Below, piece after piece: positions 46,111 through 61,964 of a stretch of 64,000 nucleotides of DNA. A program made the translations under genes and the position numbers. The stretch is taken from NCBI GenBank assembly GCA_001599915.1, contig BCIG01000013.1:124001-188000 (forward strand). Reading direction: 5' to 3'. Numbering within the stretch: the first letter of the stretch is position 1; every line of letters begins with the position of its first letter. The notes below the pieces were generated by a model. That model was given only the letters and a program-made list of their open reading frames with translations, was not told the DNA's origin and made no database searches. The DNA is from Symbiotaphrina buchneri. Its lineage: Eukaryota > Ascomycota > Symbiotaphrinales > Symbiotaphrinaceae.

Positions 46111-47472
46111 GTATCTGGGTCTCATTTAATCATGGTTTTAGTTCGTTGTCTGTGCTTGTGGCTGCACTGCTGCTAACGTCGGTGCTACCTCGTACCCAAC
46201 GTTCGTCTACCTTAGTAGCAAACAACGCTTCTCACTTTTTCTCTGGCACGTTTTATACGCTCCTGGGTGCCTTCTGGTACTGCGCAAAGTATGCCTCCGG
46301 AATCTGCACAGTGCTCATACCAACTCACTTTAGGTACTTTAGGGAAAGGTAGCAGAAGCCAAACAGTGGCTAAACTGGGTAGATCGAGCAGAGAGTCTAC
46401 AAGTAAAGCCCACGCTAGCTTACACCGCTCAAAAGTCCCATCTCCCGGAATCTCTTCCCGTGAGATGAGGATTATCTAAATCGCTCAGGGTCGGCCGGAG
46501 GAAAACATTTAAATTCTCTAACAATCAACATGTACAACTGATTCGAGAAAAAAATCCACCTGCGAACACTGCAGGCTTGCTCCTATGGGGACAACAGCTG
46601 CAGATCAATTCCTTGCTTGGTGTATGTGGCCGAAAGAACCGGGTGCTAACTTCCCGTCCTACGCGATGTGCGCGGCGTACCAGGGTCACACTTGAGTTTG
46701 ACAGCCGGCGGGTTCGCCTTGATCCAGCCCGTGGCGGTGCAAGATCCCACGCCCGGTGGCTTGTTGATGTGGCTTGAACTTAGATGCCGGCCTACCTGAG
46801 TCTTTCCTCTTGGTGGCTGAGACAGCACGTAGGTACTCTCTACATTATTGGTACGAGAACCAGGCACACATTTACAGCTCAGGTAAAGGAACATTCAGGT
46901 ACCTAAATACCTCCCTCTTCCTGTCAGGCCCGCCATTAGGTGCCGACCCCCTTAGCGTCAGCCACGCATCGCGCACGTGGTCTGTTTCACCCGATCTCAC
47001 ATGCATCAGATCAAAAAAACAAGCGAGCTGGTTGGTTATGAACAAACATGTCGTCTGCTACTCGCTTTTGTCACTCCTTCATTCATCCCACTAATGCATC
47101 GGAATCAAAATTGGCTGGATTGTACCCGTGTCTGGAAGTTGCATTTCTTAACCCGCATCGCGCAGACGGCGTTCGATTCGACTCTATGGGGTCATAAAGC
47201 AGGATGGATTGTGGGCTGCTCTGCGCTGATATCTTCAACGCCACGCTCGAGAAATTTCAGACGATTGTGTACGAGTCCAAATTTGCCATCTTCGACGTAA
47301 TTCCTTCTGCACCATGCGTTTTCATTGGAAAGAGCATGTTCCAGTCAAACTCAGTGCATTGATGTGACCATTATTACGCACCCGGGAAGCGCACTTAGTG
47401 CCCTAGCACGCCTCACTCGCCTGTAGGGATATCACTCAACAAAGGTACCATCTCGTCCTATCCAGTGAAAGT

Positions 47473-49704
47473 TCATTGTAGGTCATTTCCATCGTCATCT
47501 TCTGCCTCCACCCGGACCAACACCTCTTCCAAGAAACCCTCGAGAAAAGCGTTCACGCCGCCTCCCATTCCTACAGGCGCCTGCTCATCGAGATGCTCCA
47601 TCTCGTTGAAAATCTTGGCAGCCTCAACTACCAGCCGTCTCATCTTCTCATGCGCTTGATGGCGTAGAAGTACCTGCTGTGAATTACTATTGCCTCTGTG
47701 CCGCGTTGATTGGTTGAGATTGTAGGTCCTTCGCTGAAACGCGGCTTCAAGAGCGGGCAAGATCACGCCCCTGAGAGCAGTCATCTCTGTTGCTTCATTG
47801 GCGCCCACTTTTGCGCCAGCAGTTGGGGTTGGATCAGTTGAAGCAACAGACTCCGTGGATTCTGCAGATCTTCGCGGAGAAGCAGTTCGGAGTCGAGCCA
47901 GAGGGACCTGAGCTACTGCAGGGCTAAAGCTCGGTAATGGGCGCTGTTCGATTGTCGGCAACGGCTGTTGTGCATGATCTATATGTGACTCGCCGCCCTG
48001 CTTGGGCGGCTCTTGAGGAGGGAGCTTCGGCTGACCTTTGAAAGGGGGTATTGGTTGAAGATTCATGATTGTCGGATTTTGACTTGGTGATTGAGTCGAT
48101 TGTTGGGCTGTAGCTTTGCCCGCATTAGGCTGCCGCGATGTATGAGAGTTCGTATGATCGGACATAGTTAGACCCGAGGGCTGCAGGAGCGAGCCCTTGC
48201 CTGGGCTGGTTGAGGCGTCTTCTCGTACCTCAGGCTCCGCCTGTCTCACAGGCAGCGATACTTGTCCCTGCTTGACAGGCGAAGGTGGAAGTGGGACTTT
48301 CCCTTGGGAAGTCGGAGTGCAGTAATTGGTCTCAGCACGTTTCATAGGTAAATTTGGTTCGCGGCCTGTCGCTTTGGCTGTATTGGCCATCTTAACTGTA
48401 CCAGCGGAGCCATATCCGGAATCCTTCGAACTATGACCGTGCCCTCCATTGTACTGCCGTGCTTCAGAGGAACTATGCTGTGGTTGGTCCAGGCTTTGTG
48501 ACCTGACATTCATGGCTGACTCATTCATGCTTTTGAGGCCAGTCGACCTGCCCACTGCTGGGCGAATGGTACCAAAGTCCCATAAATCCTGATTGGCAGG
48601 TTCTTGCTGGGTATTCTCCTCCATTGGGTCTTCCTCCCACTCCTCCGAGTCACGGCTTCCATGCATCGCAGACCAACGCTCATAGCGTTCGATGAGCTCC
48701 GTCAAGTATGTCGTTCTTCTTGCACGCCGCACAAAACGATGCTTCAAAAGCTCCTTCGCGGACGGGCGTTCCTTGGGATCCCTTTTCAGACATAGCTTGA
48801 CGAAGTCCTTGAAATCTGGGCTGAAATTTCCTTCCAGTGTCGGTGGAGGGTTTTTCGGAATCAAGAATAGAACTTTCATGGGATGGATGTCAGAGTAGGG
48901 TGGCTCTCCTAGCGCGAGCTCCAGTGCTGTAATGCCTAGAGACCAGATGTCGGCTTTGTGGTCATAACCGGATTGTTTTATAACCTCTGGAGCCATCCAG
49001 AAGGGAGTCCCGACAAACGTGTTCTTTTTTGTCATAGTAGCGGATAGTTGGCCAGATACACCGAAATCTGCGAGTTTTACTTGCCCATTGGATCCTAGTA
49101 AGATATTTGCAGCTGCAGTATGGACGTTAGTCAGACAGTTCAGACAACCACAAGTTCCAGTCGAATTGCTGTACCTTTAATGTCCCGGTGCAGCTTATTG
49201 TCAGCATGGAGATACGCAAGGCCCTCGAGAAGTTCCTTTATGATGATGGTAATGTATTCTTCGGGTATCAATCCAGGCTTCATGAGGTCTGCACAGCTTC
49301 CCCCGGAGCAGAATTCCATTATTATCCATAGGTCTGAACCCTTCAGAAAAGAGCCATAATACTTCGTCACATAAGGTGAGTTGAGCTCCGACAAGATGGA
49401 AATCTCTTGAATGATATCTTCAACTTCGTCTTCGGCATTCTCAACATCAATGACCTTGATAGCGACCGATTGACCGGTACGTTTGTCCACCCTGCATGAC
49501 CGATTAGTATTCGACAATGCGGGTCTTCCGGTTTCACTGTGGGACGATACCCTTTATAGACCTTGCCAAAGCTACCACCACCTGCTCGACATTAGTATAC
49601 TGCATTCTATGTCCACATGACTACTCACCAATGCAATTCTGTTTGGTGTACAGCGTCTCCGGATCAGCCACTCCACTGAACATGGTCCCTGCCTTGCCAG
49701 CCAT
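47473..49704 (-). CDS. STE20-family protein kinase, GCK-III group (Mst3/Kic1/Sps1-like)
   Basis: GCK-III kinases act in cytokinesis, polarity and NDR/SIN-type signalling. Exons 49704-49629, 49581-49551, 49491-49175 and 49112-47473 encode 687 residues. The kinase domain is N-terminal: glycine loop [11 protein letters not shown] at about 27-36, VAIK with K48, HRDIKAANILL with D139, ADFGVSG with D157, and the group-typical activation segment [13 protein letters not shown]. It is followed by [20 protein letters not shown], a hallmark of the GCK-III branch. Residues 300-600 are Ser/Gln/Pro-rich; a short helical region ([11 protein letters not shown]...[12 protein letters not shown]) ends the protein. 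Exon two is only 31 bp. Which of the fungal GCK-III subgroups (Mst-1, Sid1/SepL-like, Kic1) it belongs to is not resolved. Confidence 0.88.
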
Positions 49705-50573
49705 CTTCGACGACGAGTCTCACAGACAGCTTTGGAGACACCGTCTGATGGAAGAGAGATATCGCTCAGACACCGATAACAGCCAGGCAAGTCGTAGATG
49801 AACAGGGTGGCAGTGGCTGGTGCGGCGGTCAAAACGCCGGAACGAGCATGTTGGCTGCAGGTACAAATCAGGTGTTTTATGCTTCTTCTCCGTCGCCAGA
49901 CATATGCGACGAGGCGAATACCACCCGTCCACTGAACTTGGTCAAGCCCCGTTATGAGCGGAATTGACAAGCGGCGCGTGAATGCACTTTTGGCTCTGTG
50001 TCACAAGATTGAATGAGCAGGAGTCACTACTGGGTGGTTGCCGTTAAGTGATGTGGATTGAGACGTGTATTTCAATCATCAATCATTGAAATATATAGGT
50101 AGGCGGAGTCATAGTATTACTGATAGTAGCAACAGTAATAATGAAGCGTGAGCCGCAGGGGCCAGCGTCGTAGGCTAACACCTTATTTGTTTTGATGATG
50201 CAGCACCCTCGACTCGCTCGCCTCGATGATTGGTATTTGCGCCCGTGTCCGCCTCGCACTGGTGACTGCGGCAGGGGCCGTGCCAAGACGCGCAATCGCG
50301 CAATAATCTCCATCGACGCGTCGATTTAAATTGATGGTAATTAATCCTAAGTGCCCGAAATGATAATGATAATCAACGCCTCAGACCTCTCTCATTCATG
50401 TCCGACGCGTTTGGAGCCATCAGAATCATGTGCTACTGGTAGCTCGCTCGTGCACTATGTACCTATGTATGTATCTGGAAGTGATTCTTTGCCAGCTCCG
50501 CCAACAGACCAATATCCCGATATGCGCCGAAGCCGCCGGACCGGTCAATGAACCCGGCAGGCTGGATCGACCT
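49705..50573. promoter_or_regulatory. Upstream region of GCK-III kinase, downstream of STT4
   Basis: 869 bp with no gene. Two ACGCGT (MCB) sites lie at 50316-50321 and 50405-50410, 612 and 701 bp before the kinase start. A small inverted sequence TCAATCATCAATCATTGA is at about 50072-50089. Confidence 0.5.
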
Positions 50574-53500
50574 CTAATATGGAATGCCATTAGTCATCAA
50601 CTGAAAGTGGTCATAACCCTTGGTCGAATGGCTGCGCTGGCTCTTTCTGATCAGGAATCTCATAAACTCAGCAGCCTCCCGCTGCGTCTTGTCCAGCACG
50701 AACCTTTCCCGGAAATGCTGCACCGTCTCAGGTTTGAAGCAGGGCAATCCGCTGTCAAGCATACAAAGCACGATGTGAGCGAGCTTCTCGCTGTATTGTC
50801 TCGAGGCCAGGAAGGCTTTGATGCAGAGAGATTCGAACCATTGATATACTGGAGACTCCGTAGAACCACCCATAACGTTGACCATTTCAGATGTAAGCTT
50901 GAATGGCGCACGTTCAAACTTAACACCTCCTGGGGCGATGTCGAAACAAAACCCAAAATCTGCATGACAAGCTGATTAGCCTAGGGAGAGCAGGTTCCGA
51001 GAGAATAGGCCTCACCAATGTGCATAAGATGCCCATCGTCGTCGATCATGATGTTCCCGTTGTGACGATCTTTCAGCTGCAACAGATACGAGATGACGGA
51101 ATATGCGGCCATGCTCTTGACAAAATTTGCTTGTGCTTGCTTGTAGCGCTCGGAGTCTTCTGCACCGTACTTCGCAAGAAAGTGTTTATACAGGTCATTT
51201 TCGGCTTCTCGCCCGAGGATATCCCTGGAGATGGACCGCGGAATCACGTCGATGACACCACAGCCCGGTGCAGTCGCGATCACACGGTACGGATACACGA
51301 AAACATCGAGCCCAGCGTGGTTGAAAATTCCACGAAAAGCAGCAATCATTTGCAGAGCCAGAACATCCTGACGGCAATCGTCACCAACCTTGAATATGGC
51401 AGACTGCATCACCTCTTGCGTCTTCTCAGCAGGAGCTTGGCCATCCTCTGCAATGTCATCCAGAAGTTCTTCAGTTGCTTCCATATCGCCTATTGTCTTT
51501 CTAATCTTGAAAGTGGCCATAAATGGAGCTTTTGCATGACTCTGCAGCGGTTTCCCGGATTTGCGATCTATATCGACGACGATACCGTCCGGATTGCTTG
51601 GCAGGTACACCCCGACCTCCACTTTGATCTTATGCAGTTCTTCTTCGATCTTTTGCTTTTTTTCCCCTTTTGATTTCTTGATAAACGGACGAAGTTTCCC
51701 CGAGATGTCCGTCACCTCATTGAAGAATGAGAACTCTCGCTCATAGAATGCCCGATCAGCACCAGAGAAGCTGGAAATCAAGCTTCCCAGAACTCTGTCC
51801 AAAGTTGGCTTCACAGGATCGGGCTGTAGATTATTAGCGACCGACACATAGCATGTCACTACAGGGGACAGCACATACGACTCGAGAGTTCTCATCTTTG
51901 TAAGCGTTGGCTTTGATATTCCATATTATTTGATGGGCAAAAAGCTGTGAATGTCGCCCCGTCTCCAGGATATAGCGCTCCACATACCCAAGAGCATCAT
52001 AGCGCAAGGCTTGAACGATCTGGGGTACGTAGAAGAATGTCACGTCGATAGAATGACTAGACAGGGCGCGCATGGCATACTGGAGTATGAAGGGGTGGTT
52101 GCCGTACCCTGGGAGAAAGTAGGTCACGGCAGTTATCGGATTGACAGGCGCCCAGAACAAAAGATACTATTTTGTTACTCAAAACAACCGGGTCCTGCAG
52201 ATTGTGGCTTCTTACCTTGAGTTGGAACGAAACATCATCCGGCAGCGATGACCCCAGCAAAATCTGTAAAGCATCCGGTTCCGCCATCGCCTTTTCAGGA
52301 AAATTGAGTAGAAGCAAACGAAGTTCATTCGCGAGTTTTGGCGAGTATAAGCGTGTCAGTAAATGTACAGCTAAACTTGGACACTCTGCCCAGGCCGTTC
52401 GTACAAGGCTCGATAGCGGAATCCGCTCATGTCAGTTGTGGGCAAGATTGTATCCAAGACCAAGACCAAGAGCACATACATTGTTTCCACGTTTCGATAC
52501 ATGGCTGTGAAATAAATGATGCCTTCCCTGGCCTAGGGGATACAGCCACACGAGGAGACGATTCCGTTCATCATCTAAGAGAAATTGTAGAAGGTCACGC
52601 TGTCCCTGTGGGGATTTATGAGCTGTTGAAGGATAGCTGTCGCTCATAGGAAGATTTTGCAGAGCTGTCTCTGTATCCGATACAAGCTGTATCTCGACTT
52701 TGGCTTGTGAAGCGTCGTCACCAAAAGACCAACTGTGCAGGTCAGCTTGGAAGAGAATGTCACGCTCCAGTTACTTCACCTTGGCGGGTACGAGAACCAG
52801 CTTAATGCGGCAGACAATGTCTGCTCCTGTAGACGACCGTGGAGCGCCCTGCTCAAACCGGCATTGTACTTGAGATGTTTCAGGCTCAGTAGGACAATAT
52901 GAAACCGAACTTCCCGAGCCAACGGATGCCCACTTGCATGCCTGAGTCCACGGAGAGTTACCAGCAGAAGACGAAGATAAAGCTTCTCGAGATTCAGGCA
53001 GATGTGATCGGCAGCCTCGTAGCGAGCAGCAAGGAACTGGATCAATTGCGCGTGTGGTGAAAGATGAGCGATCGCCACTTGCCGTCTTTTCAAGATAGCG
53101 TCTCTATCAGAAGGGGCGAACTCTTCTTTGATATAGAAGGGGTCCAGATGGCTGTCGAAAAGAATTCAGTACAGAAACTTCACATACTTAGCCCAGAAAT
53201 CGCCAAACCGTAGTTTCTCATTGAATAACCCTTGTTTACGTCTCACAGTAGCGATCCAATTCTCCACCACCGCCGCAATAAGTTGAGTCTCCAGACGCGG
53301 GTTTTCTCTGATAACGTTCAGCCAGAGAGAGATGCCCACTTTGACGGACTCAGGGGTGAAGAGCTTAAACGGGGCCGATACCAGATGGTGAACAAGAGCG
53401 CATTGGTCTCTCTTGGCCCTACCCAGTAGGCCTGCCGTTCGTTCTAGGATGTCTCGCAATTCGGCGACGGAGATAGAGCTACGGTTGAAAGGCCGTTGTC

Positions 53501-53709
53501 CCAACTGGGAGAGTATTGCTCTTGCATCAGCGGCCTCGCTCCCTGGTGATGACTCTTGAACATTCCGTTCTCGCTGCGCGGTGCCTGACTCAGGAAGGAG
53601 CTTCAGCCTTTGGACGGCAAGTTCTCGAAGATTACGACCCGGCCTGCTAGTAGGATGTTAGAGAGCGTGTAGTGATGGATGGGTGATGCGGCAAAACTTA
53701 CATGGCCAT
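50574..53709 (-). CDS. STT4: Phosphatidylinositol 4-kinase Stt4 (PI4K alpha), about half length
   Basis: Makes PI4P at the plasma membrane. Eight exons fit: 53709-53702, 53646-53188, 53151-52780, 52732-52480, 52425-52216, 52166-51879, 51823-51016 and 50959-50574, total 927 residues against about 1,900 in yeast. Present are the end of the helical solenoid (LVHHLVSAPFKLFTPESVKV), the lipid-kinase-unique region (FFYVPQIVQALRYDALGYVE) and the whole catalytic domain: KPLQSHAKAPFMATFKI, AIFKVGDDCRQDVLALQM, catalytic loop DRHNGNIM near 781, D800-F-G, and the terminal ...GYDHFQLMTNGIPY. The N-terminus, RNLRELAVQRLKLL, resembles a normal Stt4 start but is joined within about 40 residues to what is residue about 1,060 of yeast Stt4. 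The first exon is 8 bp and one intron (53152-53187) is only 36 bp. About 1,000 residues of the N-terminal solenoid are absent, and none lie upstream. Confidence 0.85.
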
Positions 53710-54539
53710 GTTCACGTGGAATCAAAAAATGGACGATCCTGCAGAGACGAGCAGTTCACGTAACGCGAATATTGCATGAGTGCCTCCTGTGCAAGTTGAT
53801 GTCGCCAAGGAAGGTAAGTGTTGCTGGCAGATGCTTCCGCACCGGTGGCCGGGCGATGACGCTCCGTCCACACAGGGAAGCTAAAGCACCTACGGTTAAG
53901 ATATTAATTGGCAGCAAACTTAATTTCTTGGGAGTCGGATGTCCGCAGCAGGTATCTGTACCTCATCATCGATTATTATTCTGTGCCTAAGGTACCTTAA
54001 GGTAACCCTCGCCTTATCAAAGATGGCCGCCCCATGTAACAAAATCTTATCATGGTGTACGTGTAGAGGCACTGTGACGAACGTACGCACTAAAATATCA
54101 TGACCATTTTTGATATGCTTCAGGAACATGCATGGTGCGGAATATTGTATAGAAACACTGGGTCTAGATGGAGTCTACAATTTATCTTCATCCTGATATT
54201 CAGGATTATTGCTTTATAAGCGGAAAAGGTCCGAACCGCTGTGAGTGTACCTCTACTTCGCAGAGACTTATGGAGAGGCTACTTGTAGCCTTACTACCGT
54301 TTCGGTACTCGGTATGCCTGGCGTCCGCTCCATCGGACGTGTCTCCCAAGCCGCCAGCACGAGTCGAGTCTACCGTCCTATCACTCCTCCCCGGACGCTA
54401 GAATCAAGTTCTACCAGGCACGACAAGCATCAGTACCATTAAATCATTGATCTTGCCGTCCCCCGATCCTGAAGGCTAGCATACGTCGGCTGCCTACCCC
54501 TGTAGACGCCAATCGCTGGCTTCGCAGACTCCATTGAAG
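53710..54539. promoter_or_regulatory. Divergent promoter region, STT4 (-) and FHA kinase (+)
   Basis: 830 bp between start codons with no coding potential on either strand; notably no Stt4-like sequence. A palindromic repeat CCTAAGGTACCTTAAGGTAA occupies 53987-54007. Confidence 0.55.
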
Positions 54540-56860
<2,321 letters not shown>

Positions 56861-57651
56861 GTGGACATTATTCACGCTTGACAGGGGTCATGCAATCTTC
56901 TAATAATCTCTCATATACCCAAAATGTCGGCTTTTGCTATTGATCTGTTATGATGGCCTCATGATGGCAACGATGCATTGCTTAGCACAGCAAGTTGACG
57001 TGAGACTAACATTGATCCTCCTCCTCTACATGATATGCCGTTGATATGCATGTGCCCTGGTTCTATTGGAGAGGAGTAAGTGACTGACTGCCTAGTGTAT
57101 GTGACAGTTGATGTTGCAATGTGCTATGTGGAAACAAGAAGTGTCCAGCGCAAGCTACCGTGTATGATTTGTATTTGTTCTGAATCTAATCGCAGATAGG
57201 TATACATACTCTTCCAATAATAATCGACTTGATAGCGTCTCTTCTGTGCATTGTGCAAGTACCGTCCATACCTGTATGTACTCGAAACCGGAGTTAGTCG
57301 AACGGTGTTCCCTGCCCGCCTTTTAAGGAGTCGTACTTCGTACCTCGTACTCGCCTCGGCTCAGGGGCGACTCCCGTCTTAGACTGAGGCTTGGCGTTCG
57401 GCGCGATCGTTGGGAGGAACGAGAAAGCAAGATGTGCACACGCAACAATCGAACGGACCAACCAATAAAATTAATTAAATATTCACTCCCTCTCCTTCCA
57501 TCACCACCATCTCCCTCCTCCTCCTTCTTCTCCTTCGACGTCTCAACCTTCTCACTCGCTTACTGTTTGGGACGCCACTTCGCCGCTGCTCCTCTATTTC
57601 CCCAGTCATTCCTTCCTTGCTTCTGCGACTGCTATCATCGTCTAGCGTAAG
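56861..57651. promoter_or_regulatory. Intergenic; CYP51 promoter and leader
   Basis: 791 bp. The 3' part (about 57481-57570) is a long pyrimidine-rich tract of CTCC/TTCT units running towards the start codon, a common feature of strongly expressed fungal genes. TCGTAC units are repeated at about 57331-57352. Confidence 0.5.
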
Positions 57652-59314
<1,663 letters not shown>

Positions 59315-60188
59315 CAGGGGAAGTGAGAGCCTTTGGCTTATCAGCCGAGGACAGTAATTAGCATCCGGCGTTGTTTTTATGAAGACCCATAATAGACACT
59401 GTTGTACAACTTAGGATGCTTAGACACTAATACTGAATTGCCTTCAGACCTGGCAATCCCTGGCAATCCCAATGACTGAAAGATTCTTTTCATGCAATGG
59501 CATTCAGTTCGATAGCGTATGCATTCTAAGCTGCTCCTGGAAACCATCAGGACAGGCTGATCGTGAGGACGCCCGAAAGAAGTTGACTTACAGTCGGTCT
59601 CTTCGACGCAGTGATAGATCGGCAAATCATATGGCATACTGATTTTGATCGGATGGATCACCATAATTTACCAGCTTCGCCTAGGTTCAACAAGCTGGAG
59701 CAGGCTTGTCATACGTAACATGTATAAGCGCTGCGTGGGGAGCCCTCCCAGACTCGGCCATCTGGCGACCCTGTGGTTCGTACCTCGACCCTAGGGAGCC
59801 TTGCACCAGAAGATATCGAAGAGTCCGCTGTCTGTTGATCCGACAGTCAAGGAGGGCGGGTGACTGAAGCATGCCCTTCCAATGAAGTCTTTTTCTGAGC
59901 CTACTGAGTGCTCGACTGCGAGAAACCCAATCTTCCCTTGATGCAGTCCGGATTTTCCATGTTCAAGGTGTATCGGGGTGCACGAACCGAGCATGGCGAG
60001 AGCGCCAGGCCGCGTCTATGGGGTAAAACTGTTGCTCACGCCCATGAATGGTTGTGGCCCACGACCAGACATACCCTGAAAGCTCTATCAAGAGAGATCG
60101 AGCTTCCACAGAGATATGGTCACTGCCGAGGACTAGAAGCCGCCCAAGCCAGGTCCTATTGTAGGGTAGAAACCGACGTTATTCGCGG
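59315..60188. other. Convergent 3' region, CYP51 and Stk19-like gene
   Basis: 874 bp with no supported gene. An 11-bp direct duplication CCTGGCAATCC occurs at about 59452-59473. A plus-strand frame (59908-60462) mostly lies antisense to the Stk19-like gene and is not considered coding. Confidence 0.5.
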
Positions 60189-61490
60189 CTATGTCAGTCG
60201 GACCCCTTTTCCTACACTGCCGGTGTCGAACAATTCCATCAAGCCTGCTCCGAGGCATTCTCCCAGCACCCACTCAAACCTCAACCCAGAAAACTGTTTC
60301 CAGTTCCGGGTCCTGCCAGGTAGGACGCCCACAAACTCGCCCCTGGCACGTTTTGCGTCGGATGCAGAACTGTCGGCAGCTATACCACCATCCCAACGCT
60401 CCCGTAGCAGGTCCATTGGTGCCTCCCGGAATTTTGATTTAGACAGAAGGAAGACGAGATGACTCCGTGCCGTAGCCAACAGGCGAAGGAACGGGCCTGT
60501 GTTCGGTAAGGACAAATGGAAATGGCCAACAGCATCGCTGGTGCTTCGTCTCCTCTTCTCGTCGGAATCGGCCTCTGCCGTACTACTTCTTCTAGGCCCT
60601 CCGCCTCCGCCGCCAGCGTTGTGTATGGCATTTTCTCCCCCAACAACAGCAAGAGAGCCAGATGCTCCTTTAGCACCGACCGCGGATAGTGAGGTAGCTG
60701 TACCCAACGTGGCTGGTCCCAGGCTTGAGAAGGCATCTGCAGACGTCCACGACTGAGAGGAAGACGTCAGAAAGCCAGCTTGCATTAGAGCTGTAGCCTC
60801 CGATGAAGTGAACCGGGACTTTGGGAACATAGAAGCCGTAGGGTCCGACCGCAAGAGTGTCATTAACTTTTCTGTTGCAGCGTCGTCAGCTTGCTCGCAA
60901 GGCAGGCATATCTGATGCGAACCTTTGGCAACCTGGTCCAACCCGTTCGCTTCCCGGACCATGCTCATCCAGTCATCTACAAAGGACAAGCCCTCGCCTA
61001 CAGCCCGACCGCCCGCCCCTCTCCCCGGAACGGTGACCTTTCTTACTACTGCATCTTTCATGAGTAGGACGATCTGCCTCTCCGTAGCGGTGGGCGATGC
61101 CGAATACGCTTGGATGTGGGCTGTGGTGACAATCGGAGGAATGGATCGGCGGAAGTTCAAGACCTCTGATATTCGTGTAGAGTTCATTCCGGACCTTTGT
61201 TCTGGGATCTCACTGAACATGATGGCGCGGATATGGTGTATTGCATCCACAACGTCCTGGCAATGTGTTCCAGCCGAGAGTGATATCACCCTGCCGGTAT
61301 CTGGAAGCCTTTCGCTGAAGAGTTCTTCGCGGTCATCGGATGGCGCCGGGTCTGACTTTGTACGCTGTACCGGTTTACGGCGAGGATGACCAGAGAAAGG
61401 CGACGAAGAGGAGCGCTTCTGCTGGAGAGGATTGCGTGATCGTGGTTTGGTTATGCGCGATGAATGCGCCGCCGAGAATTGTAGAGGCAT
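60189..61490 (-). CDS. STK19: Stk19-family winged-helix protein
   Basis: One exon of 433 residues. Although named serine/threonine kinase 19, the family has no kinase fold; human STK19 is a winged-helix DNA-binding protein in transcription-coupled repair. The N-terminal 80 residues are basic and Ser-rich with nuclear-type clusters (SGHPRRKPVQRTK). Family blocks follow: DVVDAIHHIRAIMFSEIP, ISEVLNFRRSIPPIVTT, ERQIVLLMKDAVVRKV, then LMQAGFLT, FHLSLPNTGPFLRLLATAR and WKQFSGLRFEWVLGECLGAG near the end. A Gly/Ser-rich insertion with six glycines interrupts the last winged helix (about 250-315). ATG at 61490 is the first in frame. Confidence 0.82.
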   Translation of the reverse strand: MPLQFSAAHSSRITKPRSRNPLQQKRSSSSPFSGHPRRKPVQRTKSDPAPSDDREELFSERLPDTGRVISLSAGTHCQDVVDAIHHIRAIMFSEIPEQRSGMNSTRISEVLNFRRSIPPIVTTAHIQAYSASPTATERQIVLLMKDAVVRKVTVPGRGAGGRAVGEGLSFVDDWMSMVREANGLDQVAKGSHQICLPCEQADDAATEKLMTLLRSDPTASMFPKSRFTSSEATALMQAGFLTSSSQSWTSADAFSSLGPATLGTATSLSAVGAKGASGSLAVVGGENAIHNAGGGGGGPRRSSTAEADSDEKRRRSTSDAVGHFHLSLPNTGPFLRLLATARSHLVFLLSKSKFREAPMDLLRERWDGGIAADSSASDAKRARGEFVGVLPGRTRNWKQFSGLRFEWVLGECLGAGLMELFDTGSVGKGVRLT

Positions 61491-61964
61491 AGGTAAGCCA
61501 GAGCAAGTCAGGATTCAGCCACCTGCAATAATTCCTGAGTTCATGTCAGAGGATCTATAATCTATCCCGTATATCTTCGTAGGAAGTACGCAGGTAATGC
61601 CGAGTAAGGTAAGGTATTTAAAGATTGACCCTGCGAGCCTGGTTGCCTGCCAAGCGTGGGATCACCCGTCCTATCGTTGGTGTGGACCCCGGGACGCCAA
61701 GACGCCGACTCGCCGCGTCCTAAGGTACACCGTACTTCTGTAAGATGCGGAGAGTCCTCTGGCGCCGTTTCACTGTTTCAGGCGCGGCAAGCTCACGTCA
61801 TCGAAAGGCCCGCCTTGCCGCTACAGAATGACACCTCAACCACAGCTTCCCACTCCACACTTATAATCTTGACACCCGCAAGCTCCGACACTCGTTCCTC
61901 CTGCCTTTGTGCCTTCATCCCGTGCACACACGTAACCCTCCAGCCTTTGCGATATTCCTTCCAA
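61491..61964. promoter_or_regulatory. Divergent promoter region, Stk19-like (-) and DGAT2 (+)
   Basis: 474 bp; contains a short GAGTAAGGTAAGGTA repeat at 61603-61617. A frame open upstream of the DGAT2 start lacks conserved sequence and is taken as leader. Confidence 0.5.

Larger units (their letters stand above)
42951..47472. other. 4.5-kb gene-poor stretch
   Basis: Upstream of the YTH gene and downstream of the GCK kinase. No gene can be supported; a 169-codon minus-strand frame at 45553-46062 has no family resemblance. It is the richest part of the window for TAAGGTACC-type clusters (44022-44106, 44514-44546, 44689-44750, 46070-46110). No transposon signature was recognised. Confidence 0.5.

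Noticed and set aside
50826-50840. GATTCGAACC, tRNA B-box look-alike
   Set aside because: Lies in coding sequence of STT4 and has no matching A box or acceptor stem. A similar string near 39,810 also lacks a cloverleaf.
59908-60462. 184-codon plus-strand frame
   Set aside because: Its second half is antisense to the conserved end of the Stk19-like gene and the rest has no recognisable sequence.
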